Below are positions 19,508-27,658 of a DNA stretch of 27,658 nt, one piece after another. The number at the start of each line of letters is the position of its first letter. Position 1 is the first letter of the stretch. Position numbers and translations under genes: made by a program. A model generated the notes under the pieces. The model searched no databases. It was given only the letters and a program-made list of their open reading frames with translations, and was not told the origin of the DNA. Origin of the DNA: Zelonia costaricensis (lineage: Eukaryota; Euglenozoa; Kinetoplastea; Trypanosomatida; Trypanosomatidae); NCBI GenBank assembly GCA_030849075.1, contig JASAOO010003188.1:1-27658 (forward strand), given 5' to 3'.

Positions 19508-20810
19508 CTGTGGTGCCGACACCCGCAACGCGTGTGCCCTCCGGTGCGGGATGGCACCCGCGAGGAGAAGAAGCAGGGTAAGAAGGAGGGCCCCGCCGAC
19601 GACGGCGAGGGACCGGCGGTGTAGCGGCGCCGTTGTGGCAGCTGCGCGCGACTGCGCGTGCGTTGGCGTGTGCGTGTGCGGGCGCCGCGCAGAGGGCGCT
19701 GGAGAGAGAGAGAACCGAAAAAAGAGTAAAGGCCACCCTGACGGAGCAGAAAGGCCGACAAGACCTTGACGAGGGAACGAGCTGTGCGTGTGTGGCCCTA
19801 ACGCAGTGTACGGCGGGTGTTTGCGCCTTCGCGAGAGCGACGGAGAACACAAAGAAAAAAAAGGAAGGCCACGGAGTCAGTGGCTGAGGCTGGCAGAAAT
19901 TTCGATATAGATGTATAGGGTAGAAGCTTTGAGCGGAAAGAGGGGAAGCAGGAGGTGGGAGGCGAGTGGCCGGGTAGGTAGGAGGGGCGGGGGGATGGAG
20001 ATCTAGAGAGGGCTGAGAGGGGGGGAGTGGAGGGAAGGGGGGTGAGTGCGTTGTGGGACTCCTTTATCAGTGGATGATGCAGTGTGCAGGTGCAGCGTTT
20101 GGTGGGCGTTTCGTCGTCGTGTTTTGAGGTGGGCGTAGGCACACGTGCATCAGGGGATTAGGGGGGGGGCGGCGAGAGAGAGAGGGGTGGGGGAGGGAGG
20201 GAGAGAAGAACAGAGGAGACGTTTCGTGTGTGTTCGCAGCCAAATGGGAGCTCCTCGTGTGAGGGTGCGGCTTCGCTGCCTTCAGGGCACCCGTGTACCT
20301 TCTTCGTTTAACGCACTTCTTGTTGCTGGTAGCACGGCGAAGCCCTCCTGCTGGGCAGAGAACTCAGGGTGTGCCCAGTCGCACAGCGCGGCCGGCAGTC
20401 GTCCTCCATCCACGTGCACCTGTCGGGACGGACACCTGTGGTTGCGACGGCTCTGTTCGTTTGTTGCTGTTTCTGCACCGCTGACTTCAAGACTCGAACA
20501 TGTGAAGAAACGATGAGCATCAGAGTAAAGCCGTGACGCAGCAACAAAGAAAAGGGAGAGGGTGCGTAAAAGAGGGAATAGTGAGGGGGAGGAGTTTGTT
20601 TGTGTGTGTGTGGTTACAGCGGCACAACACACTTGCCCGTCAACGACAGCGTGGTAGAGGTGCAACGCGTGTGAATAGGAGGAGCAGTACCACAGGCGTT
20701 GGCACTACTGGGGGAGGAGGAAATGCGAAACATTCAATCCATCAGCGAGACAGGACGAGCGAGCAGAGGAGGAGCCCTGCGGCGACACGCACAACGTGCG
20801 GTGGCGGGCG
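19508..20810. other. Spacer between family members 1 and 2
   Basis: The part next to member 1 holds the pyrimidine tract described there. The rest is purine-rich on the plus strand except for about 20230-20530, where composition is mixed and two overlapping minus-strand frames of about 80-125 codons exist without recognisable similarity. These are not called as genes. Confidence 0.55.
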
Positions 20811-21092
20811 CTACTTGGTTTGTGCGGACTGCTCGGCCTCCCGGCGTGCTCGGTTGCGCTCCAGCTGCGCCCGCACCCCGGGGGACACGCCACCGTTCGG
20901 CAAGCAGCAAACGCGTGGCTCGGCCCTCCTGAAGGGACCGGCGTCACCGGCGGCGTCACGCGGCACCATGCGAGGGCGACTGTGGTCACGCTCTTCGCCC
21001 TCGGCCAGCAGCTGGTCCATATTGTCCACCGTGTTGGGGTGCATCTCCCCCGGCACCGCCGCATTCGGCTTCTCCGACGTACTTTGACTCAT
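20811..21092 (-). CDS. Small charged protein, tandem family member 2 (C-C-LPNGG motif)
   Basis: This encodes 93 aa from the ATG at 21092, which directly follows an AG (GAAAG-ATG). The conserved block is CCLPNGGVSPGVRAQLERN (62-80) followed by ARREAE (82-87). It carries two adjacent cysteines (62, 63) where the relatives have one. The N-terminal half (MSQSTSEKPN...) is hydrophilic and shares only the SRPRMVPR-type stretch (38-45) with member 4. The frame is open upstream to 21239, but that part is encoded by CTG-rich sequence (Cys runs) and is probably untranslated. The product is soluble, with no signal peptide or membrane segment. The family is unassigned and the function unknown. The conserved block in four neighbouring frames makes coding status likely. 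Confidence 0.8.
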   Translation of the reverse strand: MSQSTSEKPNAAVPGEMHPNTVDNMDQLLAEGEERDHSRPRMVPRDAAGDAGPFRRAEPRVCCLPNGGVSPGVRAQLERNRARREAEQSAQTK

Positions 21093-22342
21093 CTTTCGGC
21101 AAACGCGCAAGCTGATGCGTGACACGCACAAAGGCGATGGTGACTGCGCGAGAGCAACGCTTGCCAAGTCGCCGACAAGCGACCAGCAGCAGCAGCAGGA
21201 GCAGCAGCAAGTGCTTTGGTGAGATGGATGGGGACGCAAAGGCCACTCGAGGAAAGAAGACGAGCGCCGGTTTCGATACCGGTGCGTTACGTAGGTTCCG
21301 GTGCAAGATGTCGGTTAAATAAACATAGAAAAACAGCGTGGGTAGAAGTGAGCTGAGAAGTGGCGGTGGCGATGTGATTCCTGAGTGGAAGCGGGTGTGG
21401 GGGAGAGCAAGAGGCGATCGTGGAAGACGGGACGAGGGAAAGGGTGCGTGCGCCGCGGAGTGCGAACCCGCGGTCGAGAGAGACAGCTGGAGCCCGACTG
21501 CCACCCGGCTGCTGCAGAGGTGTTCTCCTCGTCTTTGCAGTAGACACAGCGGAGCCACGTCAACCGTGTGCCCGTGTGAGCGGCCTGCTCGACGCCGCGC
21601 GCGACGGCCTCCATCTCCATTTCTCATCTGTGCGTTTTCTTTGTTCGAGATTGGGGTGTAGGTTCTTCTTTTCGAGTAGCGAGAGTTTTAATGGACGGGG
21701 GTGCTGTATTCTCATGTCACGCACTAGACCTCTTGCGGTGGTGGGCTACGCAAGGGTGAAGAAGACAACGGAGATGCAGCACAACGAAATTGACCAGGAC
21801 ATCGAGAAGCAGGAAAAGCCGAGGGGCCCACCGCGACAAGGTAACACGGAAGGTGGCAGCTGAGGGAGAAACGAAAAGGCAGTGACACAACGGAAGATGG
21901 GGTGGGGCGGAGGGGTGGGGCGACGCTCGATGAGTGGTAGGTGTGCGAAGAAGGGGACTGGGGTGGGGCTCAGGGCCATGGATAGCGAGGTGCGCATGCA
22001 CGCACACGCAAACCCGGAGAAAGGCGTCACAAAGGGGAGGGGGGGGGCTCATCAGCGGTGCACACATGTGTTCAATAAAAGAAGGGTTAGAGGGGGGCGT
22101 CGGGGAAGCTTCGATGAAGCAACGGTGCAAGGGGAAGGGCGGCGGCGCAGCACTGCGATGAGAAGGGAAAGGGAGAAGGACACGAGACGAGGGCCGCCCA
22201 CCCGCGAGATGCACTGTCTCAGCATGGTCGCATCGGCGGCCCCGTGCCGCCCCTCACCTTCTCGCTCTTTCTCTTTCATCCCAATGGCACGATGCAGTGA
22301 AGTCGTCCGCATCGTTTTCCATTCACAGCGGCAGGCGCCGCC
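21093..22342. other. Spacer between family members 2 and 3
   Basis: CAG/CTG-rich sequence lies at 21184-21212 just upstream of member 2. From about 21240 to 21720 the composition is mixed with no gene recognised; then comes purine-rich plus-strand sequence to about 22200. It is probably the 3' UTR of member 3 plus the 5' region of member 2. Confidence 0.55.
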
Positions 22343-22645
22343 TCACAGCTCACGGTTCGCATCCGCCTGCGCTTGCTGCGCCTGCAGGCGCTTCTCGGCG
22401 TCGCGGCGTGCTGTGATTTCAGCGAGCTGCTTCTGCGCCCCGGGTGAGATGCCGCCGTTGGGCAAGCGGCACACCATCGGCTCCGCATCCTGCCAGCCGT
22501 TGGGACCCAGCATCTTCAGCAGGCGGGGACGGTGCTCCCAGAGGTACTCTGGGGTGGTGTTCTCTGAGGCCTCGCTGGCGGAGCCTGCGGGCTGCACCCC
22601 TGCAGCAGGCGCCCCCTCGCCCACAGGTTTGGGGTCGTGCTGCAT
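22343..22645 (-). CDS. Small charged protein, tandem family member 3 (CRLPNGG motif)
   Basis: This encodes 100 aa from the ATG at 22645. The conserved block is CRLPNGGISPGAQKQLAEI (59-77) then TARRDAE (78-84), and the C-terminal end ADANREL parallels ADPYREL of member 4. Members 3 and 4 are the closest pair; their similarity is also visible at the DNA level across the motif. The N-terminal half is different (Gly/Ala/Pro/Ser-rich, then PEYLWEHRPRLL). The ATG lies four bases after TAG, the first AG downstream of a C/T tract (CTCCCTTTCTTTTCCTC), which supports this start. It has no signal peptide or membrane segment. The C-terminal third is a likely charged helix. The function is unknown. Confidence 0.85.
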   Translation of the reverse strand: MQHDPKPVGEGAPAAGVQPAGSASEASENTTPEYLWEHRPRLLKMLGPNGWQDAEPMVCRLPNGGISPGAQKQLAEITARRDAEKRLQAQQAQADANREL

Positions 22646-22649
22646 GACA

Positions 22650-22711
22650 CTAATGCGGAGTGCGGATGAGTTTGAGTGAGTGGTCGAGTGAGGAAAAGAA
22701 AGGGAGACGTG
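22650..22711 (-). promoter_or_regulatory. Putative trans-splice acceptor for family member 3
   Basis: The minus-strand tract CTCCCTTTCTTTTCCTC is followed by an AG-free stretch to TTAG (AG at 22651-22650), four bases before the start codon. An earlier AG near 22725 would give a longer 5' UTR. Confidence 0.45.
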
Positions 22712-22934
22712 GTGTTGGGAAACTAGGACGATGCCGCGGTGGCGTGCGAGTGCCAGAGGTGGATGATGAGGAGGTGAGGGGTGGGGGGGGTGCGATGGAT
22801 GCGCGGCAGTTTCGTAGGAGGGGGGAGGGTTGCAGTAGTAGAGCACTGTTTTGCGATGGTGAGCATGCATGCGGTCCTCTTCGCTGTAGGGGACTCCAAG
22901 TCGTGCGTTTGGCTCCCATGCAGCCGCTGAGGTT

Positions 22935-22993
22935 CTTGGAAAACGGGAGCCACCTCAACGCGGTTTCCAGGTCTACTACCCACCTCTGGTGGG
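22935..22993 (+). ncRNA. SIDER signature I, degenerate HDV-like ribozyme fold
   Basis: P1 forms between 22935-22942 and 22964-22971 (eight pairs, one G-T). The inner CCAC/GCGG stem has a mismatch, and a perfect CCCACC/GGTGGG hairpin (22979-22984 with 22988-22993) follows. The defect in the inner stem suggests lost or weak activity. Confidence 0.55.
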
Positions 22994-23007
22994 AAAGGTA
23001 AGAGCTC

Positions 23008-23068
23008 CTCTCCCTACCGAAGCCAAACCACCTCAGGTGGTGGGAGGGTCCAGTACCCGCAACGCGGG
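23008..23068 (+). ncRNA. SIDER signature II, HDV-like ribozyme fold
   Basis: P1 is CTCTCCC (23008-23014) with GGGAGGG (23042-23048). An inner CCACC/GGTGG stem (23028-23032 with 23036-23040) and a CCCGC/GCGGG hairpin (23056-23060 with 23064-23068) flank the shared GTCCAGTA. The helices are complete, but the linker between P1 and the inner stem differs from that of L1Tc, so activity is uncertain. Confidence 0.5.
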
Positions 23069-23691
23069 GAGGCCGTCGGGGTCTCGCCGTTTCTCCGAGG
23101 CGGTCGCCCCCCGCACGGTGTTGGCGAAGAGGTCGGGTCTGGCGTCCGCCGCTTATGGCCTCCGGCAGTGACCACGTTTGAACCAGCCGCAGCAAGAAAG
23201 TGCCTACGTTTCGCGAGCTCTTCGCCTCTTTCGGAAGTTGCGCTCCGGTCCCCACGCTGTGTTGAAGTGCGGTTTCTTTCTAGCGCCCAGGGCGGGAGGC
23301 TGAGTCTCGACCCAGCTTCTTGCACGGGGGAACCAGGAGAGAGCCAAGGTGTGGGGTTTAGTAGTGCGGGCTCCAAAGACACACGACTCGCTCTGCTACA
23401 ACGTTTGCTTCGAAAACGGCACATTGAAAAAAAAAAAACCCTTCTGTCCTTTGCAGAGGTGCTGTACAACGAGGCGAAGAAGAGCGGACGTGGAAACTGA
23501 GCCACACACTTCAAAGGAGATAAGTAGAGGGACGAAGACGAGTACGTGAAGCTGAACTAGGAAGTAAAGGGGGGGGGGAGGGGGGGGATGAACGCACACT
23601 GGCGGAGCTTCGCTGTTCCGCACCCCCATTTTTCTGCTCAACGCTCACAGAAGTGACTCCGTGGTGATGCCTGCAGTAGGGGACCCACTGT

Positions 23692-24012
23692 TCACAGCTC
23701 TCGGTACGGATCGGCTTGGGGCTGCTGCTGCTCCTGCTGCGCCTCCTGTTCCTTCGCCCGCTGCTCGGCCTCGCGACGTGCCGTAATCTCAGCGAGCTGC
23801 TTCCTCGCCCCGGGCGACACGCCGCCGTTGGGCAGGCGGCACACGGGCAGCTCTGCAAAGTGGAGTCCCTCCGGGGCCTGCCGTGGCACCAGCTGAGGGC
23901 GGTTCGCCCAGCGCTCATCGAGCTCCGCATTCGCCTTCGCCCAGTCCTCAGTCGACATGGGGTGCGCGGCGCCGGGCGGCGCCTGACCCGCAGACGTGTC
24001 GTTGCCCTGCAT
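23692..24012 (-). CDS. Small charged protein, tandem family member 4 (CRLPNGG motif)
   Basis: This encodes 106 aa from the ATG at 24012. It shows the fullest form of the family: EDWAKANAELDERWANRPQ (22-40), which resembles the DAEADERWRNRP stretch of member 1, then VCRLPNGGVSPGARKQLAEI (57-76), TARREAEQRAKEQEAQ (77-92), a Gln-rich patch and the end DPYREL. Cys58 is the family-invariant cysteine. No signal peptide or membrane segment is visible; the C-terminal half should form a charged helix. The start is supported by an upstream acceptor near 24215 and the absence of any ATG between it and 24012. Met19 (23958) is an alternative start. The function is unknown. Confidence 0.85.
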   Translation of the reverse strand: MQGNDTSAGQAPPGAAHPMSTEDWAKANAELDERWANRPQLVPRQAPEGLHFAELPVCRLPNGGVSPGARKQLAEITARREAEQRAKEQEAQQEQQQPQADPYREL

Positions 24013-24203
24013 GGCCGCCGGAGTCGTAAGCGGGGAAAGAATGAAGTTGCAGGGAGTGGGGAAGGCGAGGAGTCAAGAATAGCAGTGAAGGGGAGACACA
24101 GCAGCGCGTGTGTGCGTGCGTGCGGTGGATGGCAATGCAAGCAAAGTGAAGTGCAATCGACGAAGAAAAACCGCAGCGGAGTGCACACCACAGTAGCGCA
24201 GAA

Positions 24204-24265
24204 CTAAAACTCCCTCAAAGTGAAGGCGAGACAAGGGGGAAGTTTGAGGGTTGGTGGGGGGGGGA
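24204..24265 (-). promoter_or_regulatory. Putative trans-splice acceptor for family member 4
   Basis: A C/T tract on the minus strand (about 24262-24217) is followed by AG at 24215-24214 and further AGs to 24204. The roughly 190 nt from there to the start codon contain neither ATG nor AG, making 24012 the first AUG of the predicted mRNA. Confidence 0.5.
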
Positions 24266-24968
24266 AAGGCGGCGACACGATCGTCACTCTGCCAGCCAGC
24301 AGGTCGAGCACGAGGAGGAGGGGTCAGGGAGGTGAGAAAGAAGCAACGAGACAAGCGAGGGGGGGGGGGAGGAGGAGAACCGAGAAGCGTGTGGGAGAGG
24401 AGGTTAGGCGAGTTTGAACTGGGTGAGCCGGTGGTGATGATGAATGGATGACGGGGAGTGGGCAGCAGTGTAGAGGATGCAAGGCACACTCTGCGATGAA
24501 TCAGACGAGGTGACAGCGTCAGCGATGCAAGAAGTCAGTGGGACGGGAGGGGTGGAAAGCAGAAGGTCAGAGAGTTGGCTCAGGTGGTGTGCATGCGTGA
24601 AGAAGACGCGCAGACGCATCGCGCAAAAAAACTCCACCTCGTCTCTGTCTCCGTCGCTCGACGGGCCGGGGGGGTGGTGGTGAGGGGTGCGTAGCAGCGC
24701 CGCCTGGCCCAACCCCATTTCACGGGCGCATGGGTCCGTTTAGTCTTGGCGCACCAGAGCACGCGCTTCTCAGTGCAGCAACACCCACAAGAAAAAAAAA
24801 AACACTGAGTTCGTGACGAATGGTTGACTGCGGAGCGGTGAGACATGTTTACACACACACACACACACACACACGCACAGAGACACGCCATGGAGCGAGG
24901 CGATGGGCGCGGCGCAGACGATGCCCGCCGAATTGCACGCAGAAGCAAAGTGAACCAGCACAGCTTGA
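24266..24968. other. Spacer downstream of the methyltransferase gene
   Basis: It is purine-rich on the plus strand, with G runs near 24360 and a perfect CA run of about 12 units at 24852-24875. It is probably the 3' UTR of the methyltransferase gene. No gene was recognised. Confidence 0.6.
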
Positions 24969-26189
24969 TCAGAGGAGAAGGTTCATGAAGGCCTCCAGCT
25001 CCGGCTGCTCAGACGCCGTCGCGCCTCCTCCGCTACCCTCGCCGTGCCGGAGCGATGGAGCTGCGCAGAGAGGATACGGTTCTAGCAGAGAAGCGAGCCG
25101 CCGTGCCTGCGACGCGGCTGCGACTGCCGCCGGAGAAGCGCTGCCACACGCGTATTGGAACGCAGCAGCCCGGGCGTGAAGACGAGAGCGCAGCTGCTCC
25201 ACATCAGTCGCCGCAGCTGCACTTTCGCTTTCGTGCGCCACCACCCCAGCCACTCCATCGGCTCCGCGCGGGCTCATCACCACGAGCTCAATCCCGTTCC
25301 AGCCACGGAATGAGACGAGCTCGTGTGACAAGAAGGCAGTGAGTGGAACGGCGGCGATGTGCAGCCGCTGCTGGTCCCTTGCGATGGCGGCGAGCTTGCG
25401 GTGCCCATCGGGGATGCGCATGAAGTGGGCGAAAGCGATAAAGCCGTCTGCCTCCGCGTCGCCGCTCGCTGCGCTGTCATCGCCGGGTCGGCGAGAGAGG
25501 AGGCGGCGGGCCGCCTGCAGCAGCCCATTCACGTCGACGCGGTAGTAGAGGAGGTCGGACCCGATCACCAGCTGCACGGCTGCACTGCTAGCGCGACAGC
25601 TTGACGGGTGACGCGGCGGAAGGTGCCGCACGAGTGCGTCCACCCCTTCGTCACTCCACGCGAGTCGGAAAGTGCGGAGTTCCACACTGCTCGACTGCAC
25701 CAGCCCAGTAGCGCTGACGTCGTCTGCCGTCCCAGTGAGCTCCAGCACCGTGCGCTGCGCCATGGCGCCGCTGCGTCGGACAAGCGCCAGGCAGTCGGCC
25801 GACGCGTCGGTGAACACAAGCGTGGTCGGTGCTGCGTAGCGCGATGGGGTAGGAGCAGACCCAGTATCCGCGGTGGCCGCGCTGCGCACAACGTGGTCCA
25901 GCGTGAAGCTGACGAGCCCACAACCGCAGCCAAGCTCCACGACGGAGGTGGGCTGCGACGGCGGTAGCAGCGCCACGCCGAACTGAAACACAAACGCCGC
26001 TAACACCTGCGCCCCCTCGTAGACGCGCAGCCCGGTGCTGCACACCTCCGCTGGGTCAGAGGCGACACTGGAGTGGGCGGTGGTGGTGCGCTGGTAGTGC
26101 TCAGTCACGGTCGCGCATGCGAGGCGGACGGGGAGGGTGCTGGCACCATCGGGCGTCGTGACAACCTCGAACTCCTCCCTGTGCTCCAT
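24969..26189 (-). CDS. Putative METTL21-like (Methyltransf_16) protein methyltransferase
   Basis: This encodes 406 aa from the ATG at 26189. It carries the hallmarks of seven-beta-strand methyltransferases: GLRVYEGAQVLAAFV (53-67), matching the family's G-x-x-x-(W/Y)-x-G/A-x-x-L entry; VELGCGCGLVSF (84-95), the SAM-binding motif I; FTDAS (126-130) at motif II; and IGSDLLYY (209-216), the D-L-x-Y motif typical of METTL21/EEF1AKMT-type lysine methyltransferases. Known members methylate lysines on chaperones, elongation factors or other proteins; the substrate here cannot be read. A C-terminal part of about 95 residues beyond the core (after ELVVMSPRG, 301-309) is Ala-rich, probably helical, and longer than in typical members. 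The start follows a C-rich tract and GCAGAG, five bases upstream. The longer open frame upstream is repeat-coded. Confidence 0.88.
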   Translation of the reverse strand: MEHREEFEVVTTPDGASTLPVRLACATVTEHYQRTTTAHSSVASDPAEVCSTGLRVYEGAQVLAAFVFQFGVALLPPSQPTSVVELGCGCGLVSFTLDHVVRSAATADTGSAPTPSRYAAPTTLVFTDASADCLALVRRSGAMAQRTVLELTGTADDVSATGLVQSSSVELRTFRLAWSDEGVDALVRHLPPRHPSSCRASSAAVQLVIGSDLLYYRVDVNGLLQAARRLLSRRPGDDSAASGDAEADGFIAFAHFMRIPDGHRKLAAIARDQQRLHIAAVPLTAFLSHELVSFRGWNGIELVVMSPRGADGVAGVVAHESESAAAATDVEQLRSRLHARAAAFQYACGSASPAAVAAASQARRLASLLEPYPLCAAPSLRHGEGSGGGATASEQPELEAFMNLLL

Positions 26190-26192
26190 CGC

Positions 26193-26235
26193 CTCTGCGA
26201 ACACGGGGGGGGGCGAATAAAAGGGAGGCGAGACG
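26193..26235 (-). promoter_or_regulatory. Putative trans-splice acceptor for the methyltransferase gene
   Basis: The minus-strand sequence has TTCGCCCCCCCCC followed by GTGTTCGCAGAGGCG and the ATG. The AG at 26196-26195 (or 26194-26193) leaves a very short 5' UTR; farther-upstream sites are also possible. Confidence 0.5.
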
Positions 26236-27658
26236 AGGAAGCGTACTTGGCCAGTGTGTGTGTGTGTGTGGCGCAGTACCAGCCTTGACTTGTTGCAACC
26301 GAGTTGGATGAGCAAGGCAGTGTCGATCAATATGTGAATTGAGAGAGAGGGAGAGGGAGTCCAAGGAGAAAAGGGAAGGGTGGGGGTGGGGCGGAGGAAG
26401 GAAGTTCAGTTGAAAAGGGCGCTACACGTGCGAGACAAACGCGTGCACGCAGGCGTGGCTGGCCACACGGGGGACCACGAGTGGCGTGTGTGCGACAAAG
26501 AGCGGACGGAGAGGGGGGGGGGGCGAGGGCGAAGAAAGCGGGAGAGGGAGAGAGCCGACTCTTTGTTGTGTGTCCGTGAGCTTCGAGCTTGACGGGACAG
26601 GCGCACTTAGCGTCCTCCTCGAATGGCAAAAAAACAACATCGAACGTCGCTGCTGTTACCATGCGACGTACCGGAAGAGGAGCTGGGGCGGGTGGCGGGG
26701 GGGGGGCCGTGGGCCTAGAGCTTGGGCAAACCATGTGCAGAGGACGTGTGGCAGTACGAAGCACGAGTTATACACACACACTCACACACACATGATTACG
26801 TACACGATGCCCCTTCCTCCCCCTTCCTCGTGCTCCGCAGGCGCCACCAGAAATACATCTACGTGCTGACACATCAAGAAGAAACCAAAAAGAAGAAGGA
26901 AAGAGAAGGAGTAAGCGAGAGCATGTGGCTGGCGTACGCGCTGGGATGATGTGTTCGCGGAAACGACGTCGGCCAGCGGAGGCGGAAGAGGTGCGGGAGA
27001 GGGGGCGGTTGGACTGCGATCAGGGCACGTCAGGAAAGACGTTGATAGAAAGGATTGGATGGGGTGGAGTGGGGTGAAGAGTGAGTGTGAGAGAGGAAGC
27101 GAAGTCTCATAGAGATACACAGGATGTGTGTGTTCTTGTTTTCGTGGCACTGCCCGCACGCGTGCATTCTGCGTCTGTGACCAAGGCTCTTTTCGTGGGT
27201 GCAAAATGCTCGCACTGATGCGCACCCTCACCACTCGCTGAAAGACGGTCCACGGGGCCGAGAAAGACAGAGAGAAACACAGCGACTCACGCAGGATGGC
27301 GGCAGTGCGTGTGAGCGGACTCCAACGACGACGAGGAGGCCGTGAACTCTGCAAAGGCGAAAACAGCACGGGGCTTGGAAGAGAAGAACGGCAAAGTGAA
27401 GTGCCTCATGAACACAGCCTCGCAGACAAAGCACGTCGAAGAGAGCGGTGCAGCAGAGCCGTGCGACGAATCGAGGAAGAACAAGAATGAAGAAAAAGGG
27501 CAGAGTGCGTGTAGGGATGATAGGCCGCTGGAAGTCACAAGCTATCGAGCAGTCGAACGCGTTCGTTCCGCCCATCTCCACCGGGGCGTCGATGCAAGCG
27601 CAGACTGGCGCCTCAGCAATCGAAGAATCCGTCACGCGGCTGGCCCAAATGCCTCGGC
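26236..27658. other. Spacer at the right end, nothing confidently recognised
   Basis: A GT run lies at 26255-26272 and a G run at 26513-26523. A mixed-composition patch at about 26580-26680 encodes a short peptide on the minus strand without recognisable similarity. At the extreme right edge a minus-strand frame reads AEAFGPAA then stop (27658-27632), which could be the last residues of a gene outside the window, but the other two frames are equally possible. Confidence 0.5.

Larger units (their letters stand above)
22935..23438 (+). mobile_element. SIDER-like short degenerate retroposon, antisense to the genes
   Basis: The plus strand carries GCCACCTCAACGCGG at 22949-22963, the same hallmark as in the element at the left end, flanked by a P1-like helix (22935-22942 with 22964-22971). 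A second signature follows at about 23008-23068 with its own P1 (CTCTCCC/GGGAGGG), a CCACC/GGTGG stem and GTCCAGTACCC. Two tandem signatures of about 79 bp followed by about 400 bp of degenerate sequence and an A-tail (12 A, 23427-23438) are the known layout of Leishmania SIDERs. The length here, about 500 bp, fits. SIDER2 copies are usually in 3' UTRs, some linked to mRNA decay. This one lies in the spacer between two paralogous genes in the opposite orientation. Target-site duplications were not found by eye. Confidence 0.8.

Noticed and set aside
21255..21280. GGTTTCGATACCGG, considered as a possible tRNA T-arm
   Set aside because: It is a small palindrome without acceptor, D or anticodon arms nearby.
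22650..23255. 201-codon minus-strand frame over the SIDER-like element
   Set aside because: It is antisense to the element and contains its signature sequence; it is explained by the retroposon.
26327..26764. 145-codon minus-strand frame containing FDVVFLPFEEDAKCACP
   Set aside because: Only about 30 residues look protein-like; the flanks are Pro/Ser/Leu from C/T tracts. The evidence is too weak to call.
27296..27490. 64-codon plus-strand frame starting MAAVRVSGLQRR
   Set aside because: It is highly charged, as purine-rich plus-strand spacer always gives here, on the wrong strand, and lacks an upstream pyrimidine tract.

Overview
The window looks like nuclear DNA of a trypanosomatid, most likely Leishmania or a close relative in the Leishmaniinae. 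This rests on four things. Every credible gene lies on the minus strand with no visible introns, as in a polycistronic unit transcribed from high to low coordinates. The spacers are long, with the plus strand purine/G-rich, so the transcribed strand carries many pyrimidine tracts of the kind used for trans-splicing. CA microsatellites are abundant. Two ingi/L1Tc-type retroelement remnants carry the trypanosomatid 5' signature: a degenerate element at 1-1055 and a SIDER-like element at about 22935-23438. Species cannot be fixed from the sequence alone.

Layout in transcription order (right to left). 26190-27658 is spacer. 24969-26189 encodes a seven-beta-strand methyltransferase resembling the METTL21/Methyltransf_16 group. 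24012 to 19169 holds four small paralogous genes (about 93-112 aa) that share a conserved C-terminal block built around C-x-L-P-(N/H)-G-G-(V/I)-S-P. An antisense SIDER-like element sits between the last-but-one and last of these by coordinate (22646-23691). 16038-19168 is pyrimidine-rich spacer with a (CAG)13 tract. 15633-16037 encodes a small hydrophilic protein with a strong N-myristoylation signal. 8173-15632 is a gene-free interval of about 7.4 kb with CA repeats and a roughly 287-bp tandem duplication whose junction contains an N. 2455-8172 encodes a very large, low-complexity Ser/Ala/Pro/Gly-rich protein of about 1905 aa. 1056-2454 is spacer that includes what may be the 5' end of a broken plus-strand gene. 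1-1055 is an ingi/L1Tc-like retroposon remnant: 5' HDV-like ribozyme, 2A peptide, start of the endonuclease, then a deletion jumping to the C-terminal zinc finger.

No functional operon can be claimed, because trypanosomatid neighbours are co-transcribed without being functionally linked. The most novel-looking item is the four-member tandem family. The best supported mechanistic items are the foldable ribozyme signatures in the two retroelements. No tRNA, rRNA, SL RNA or CRISPR array was recognised by eye.
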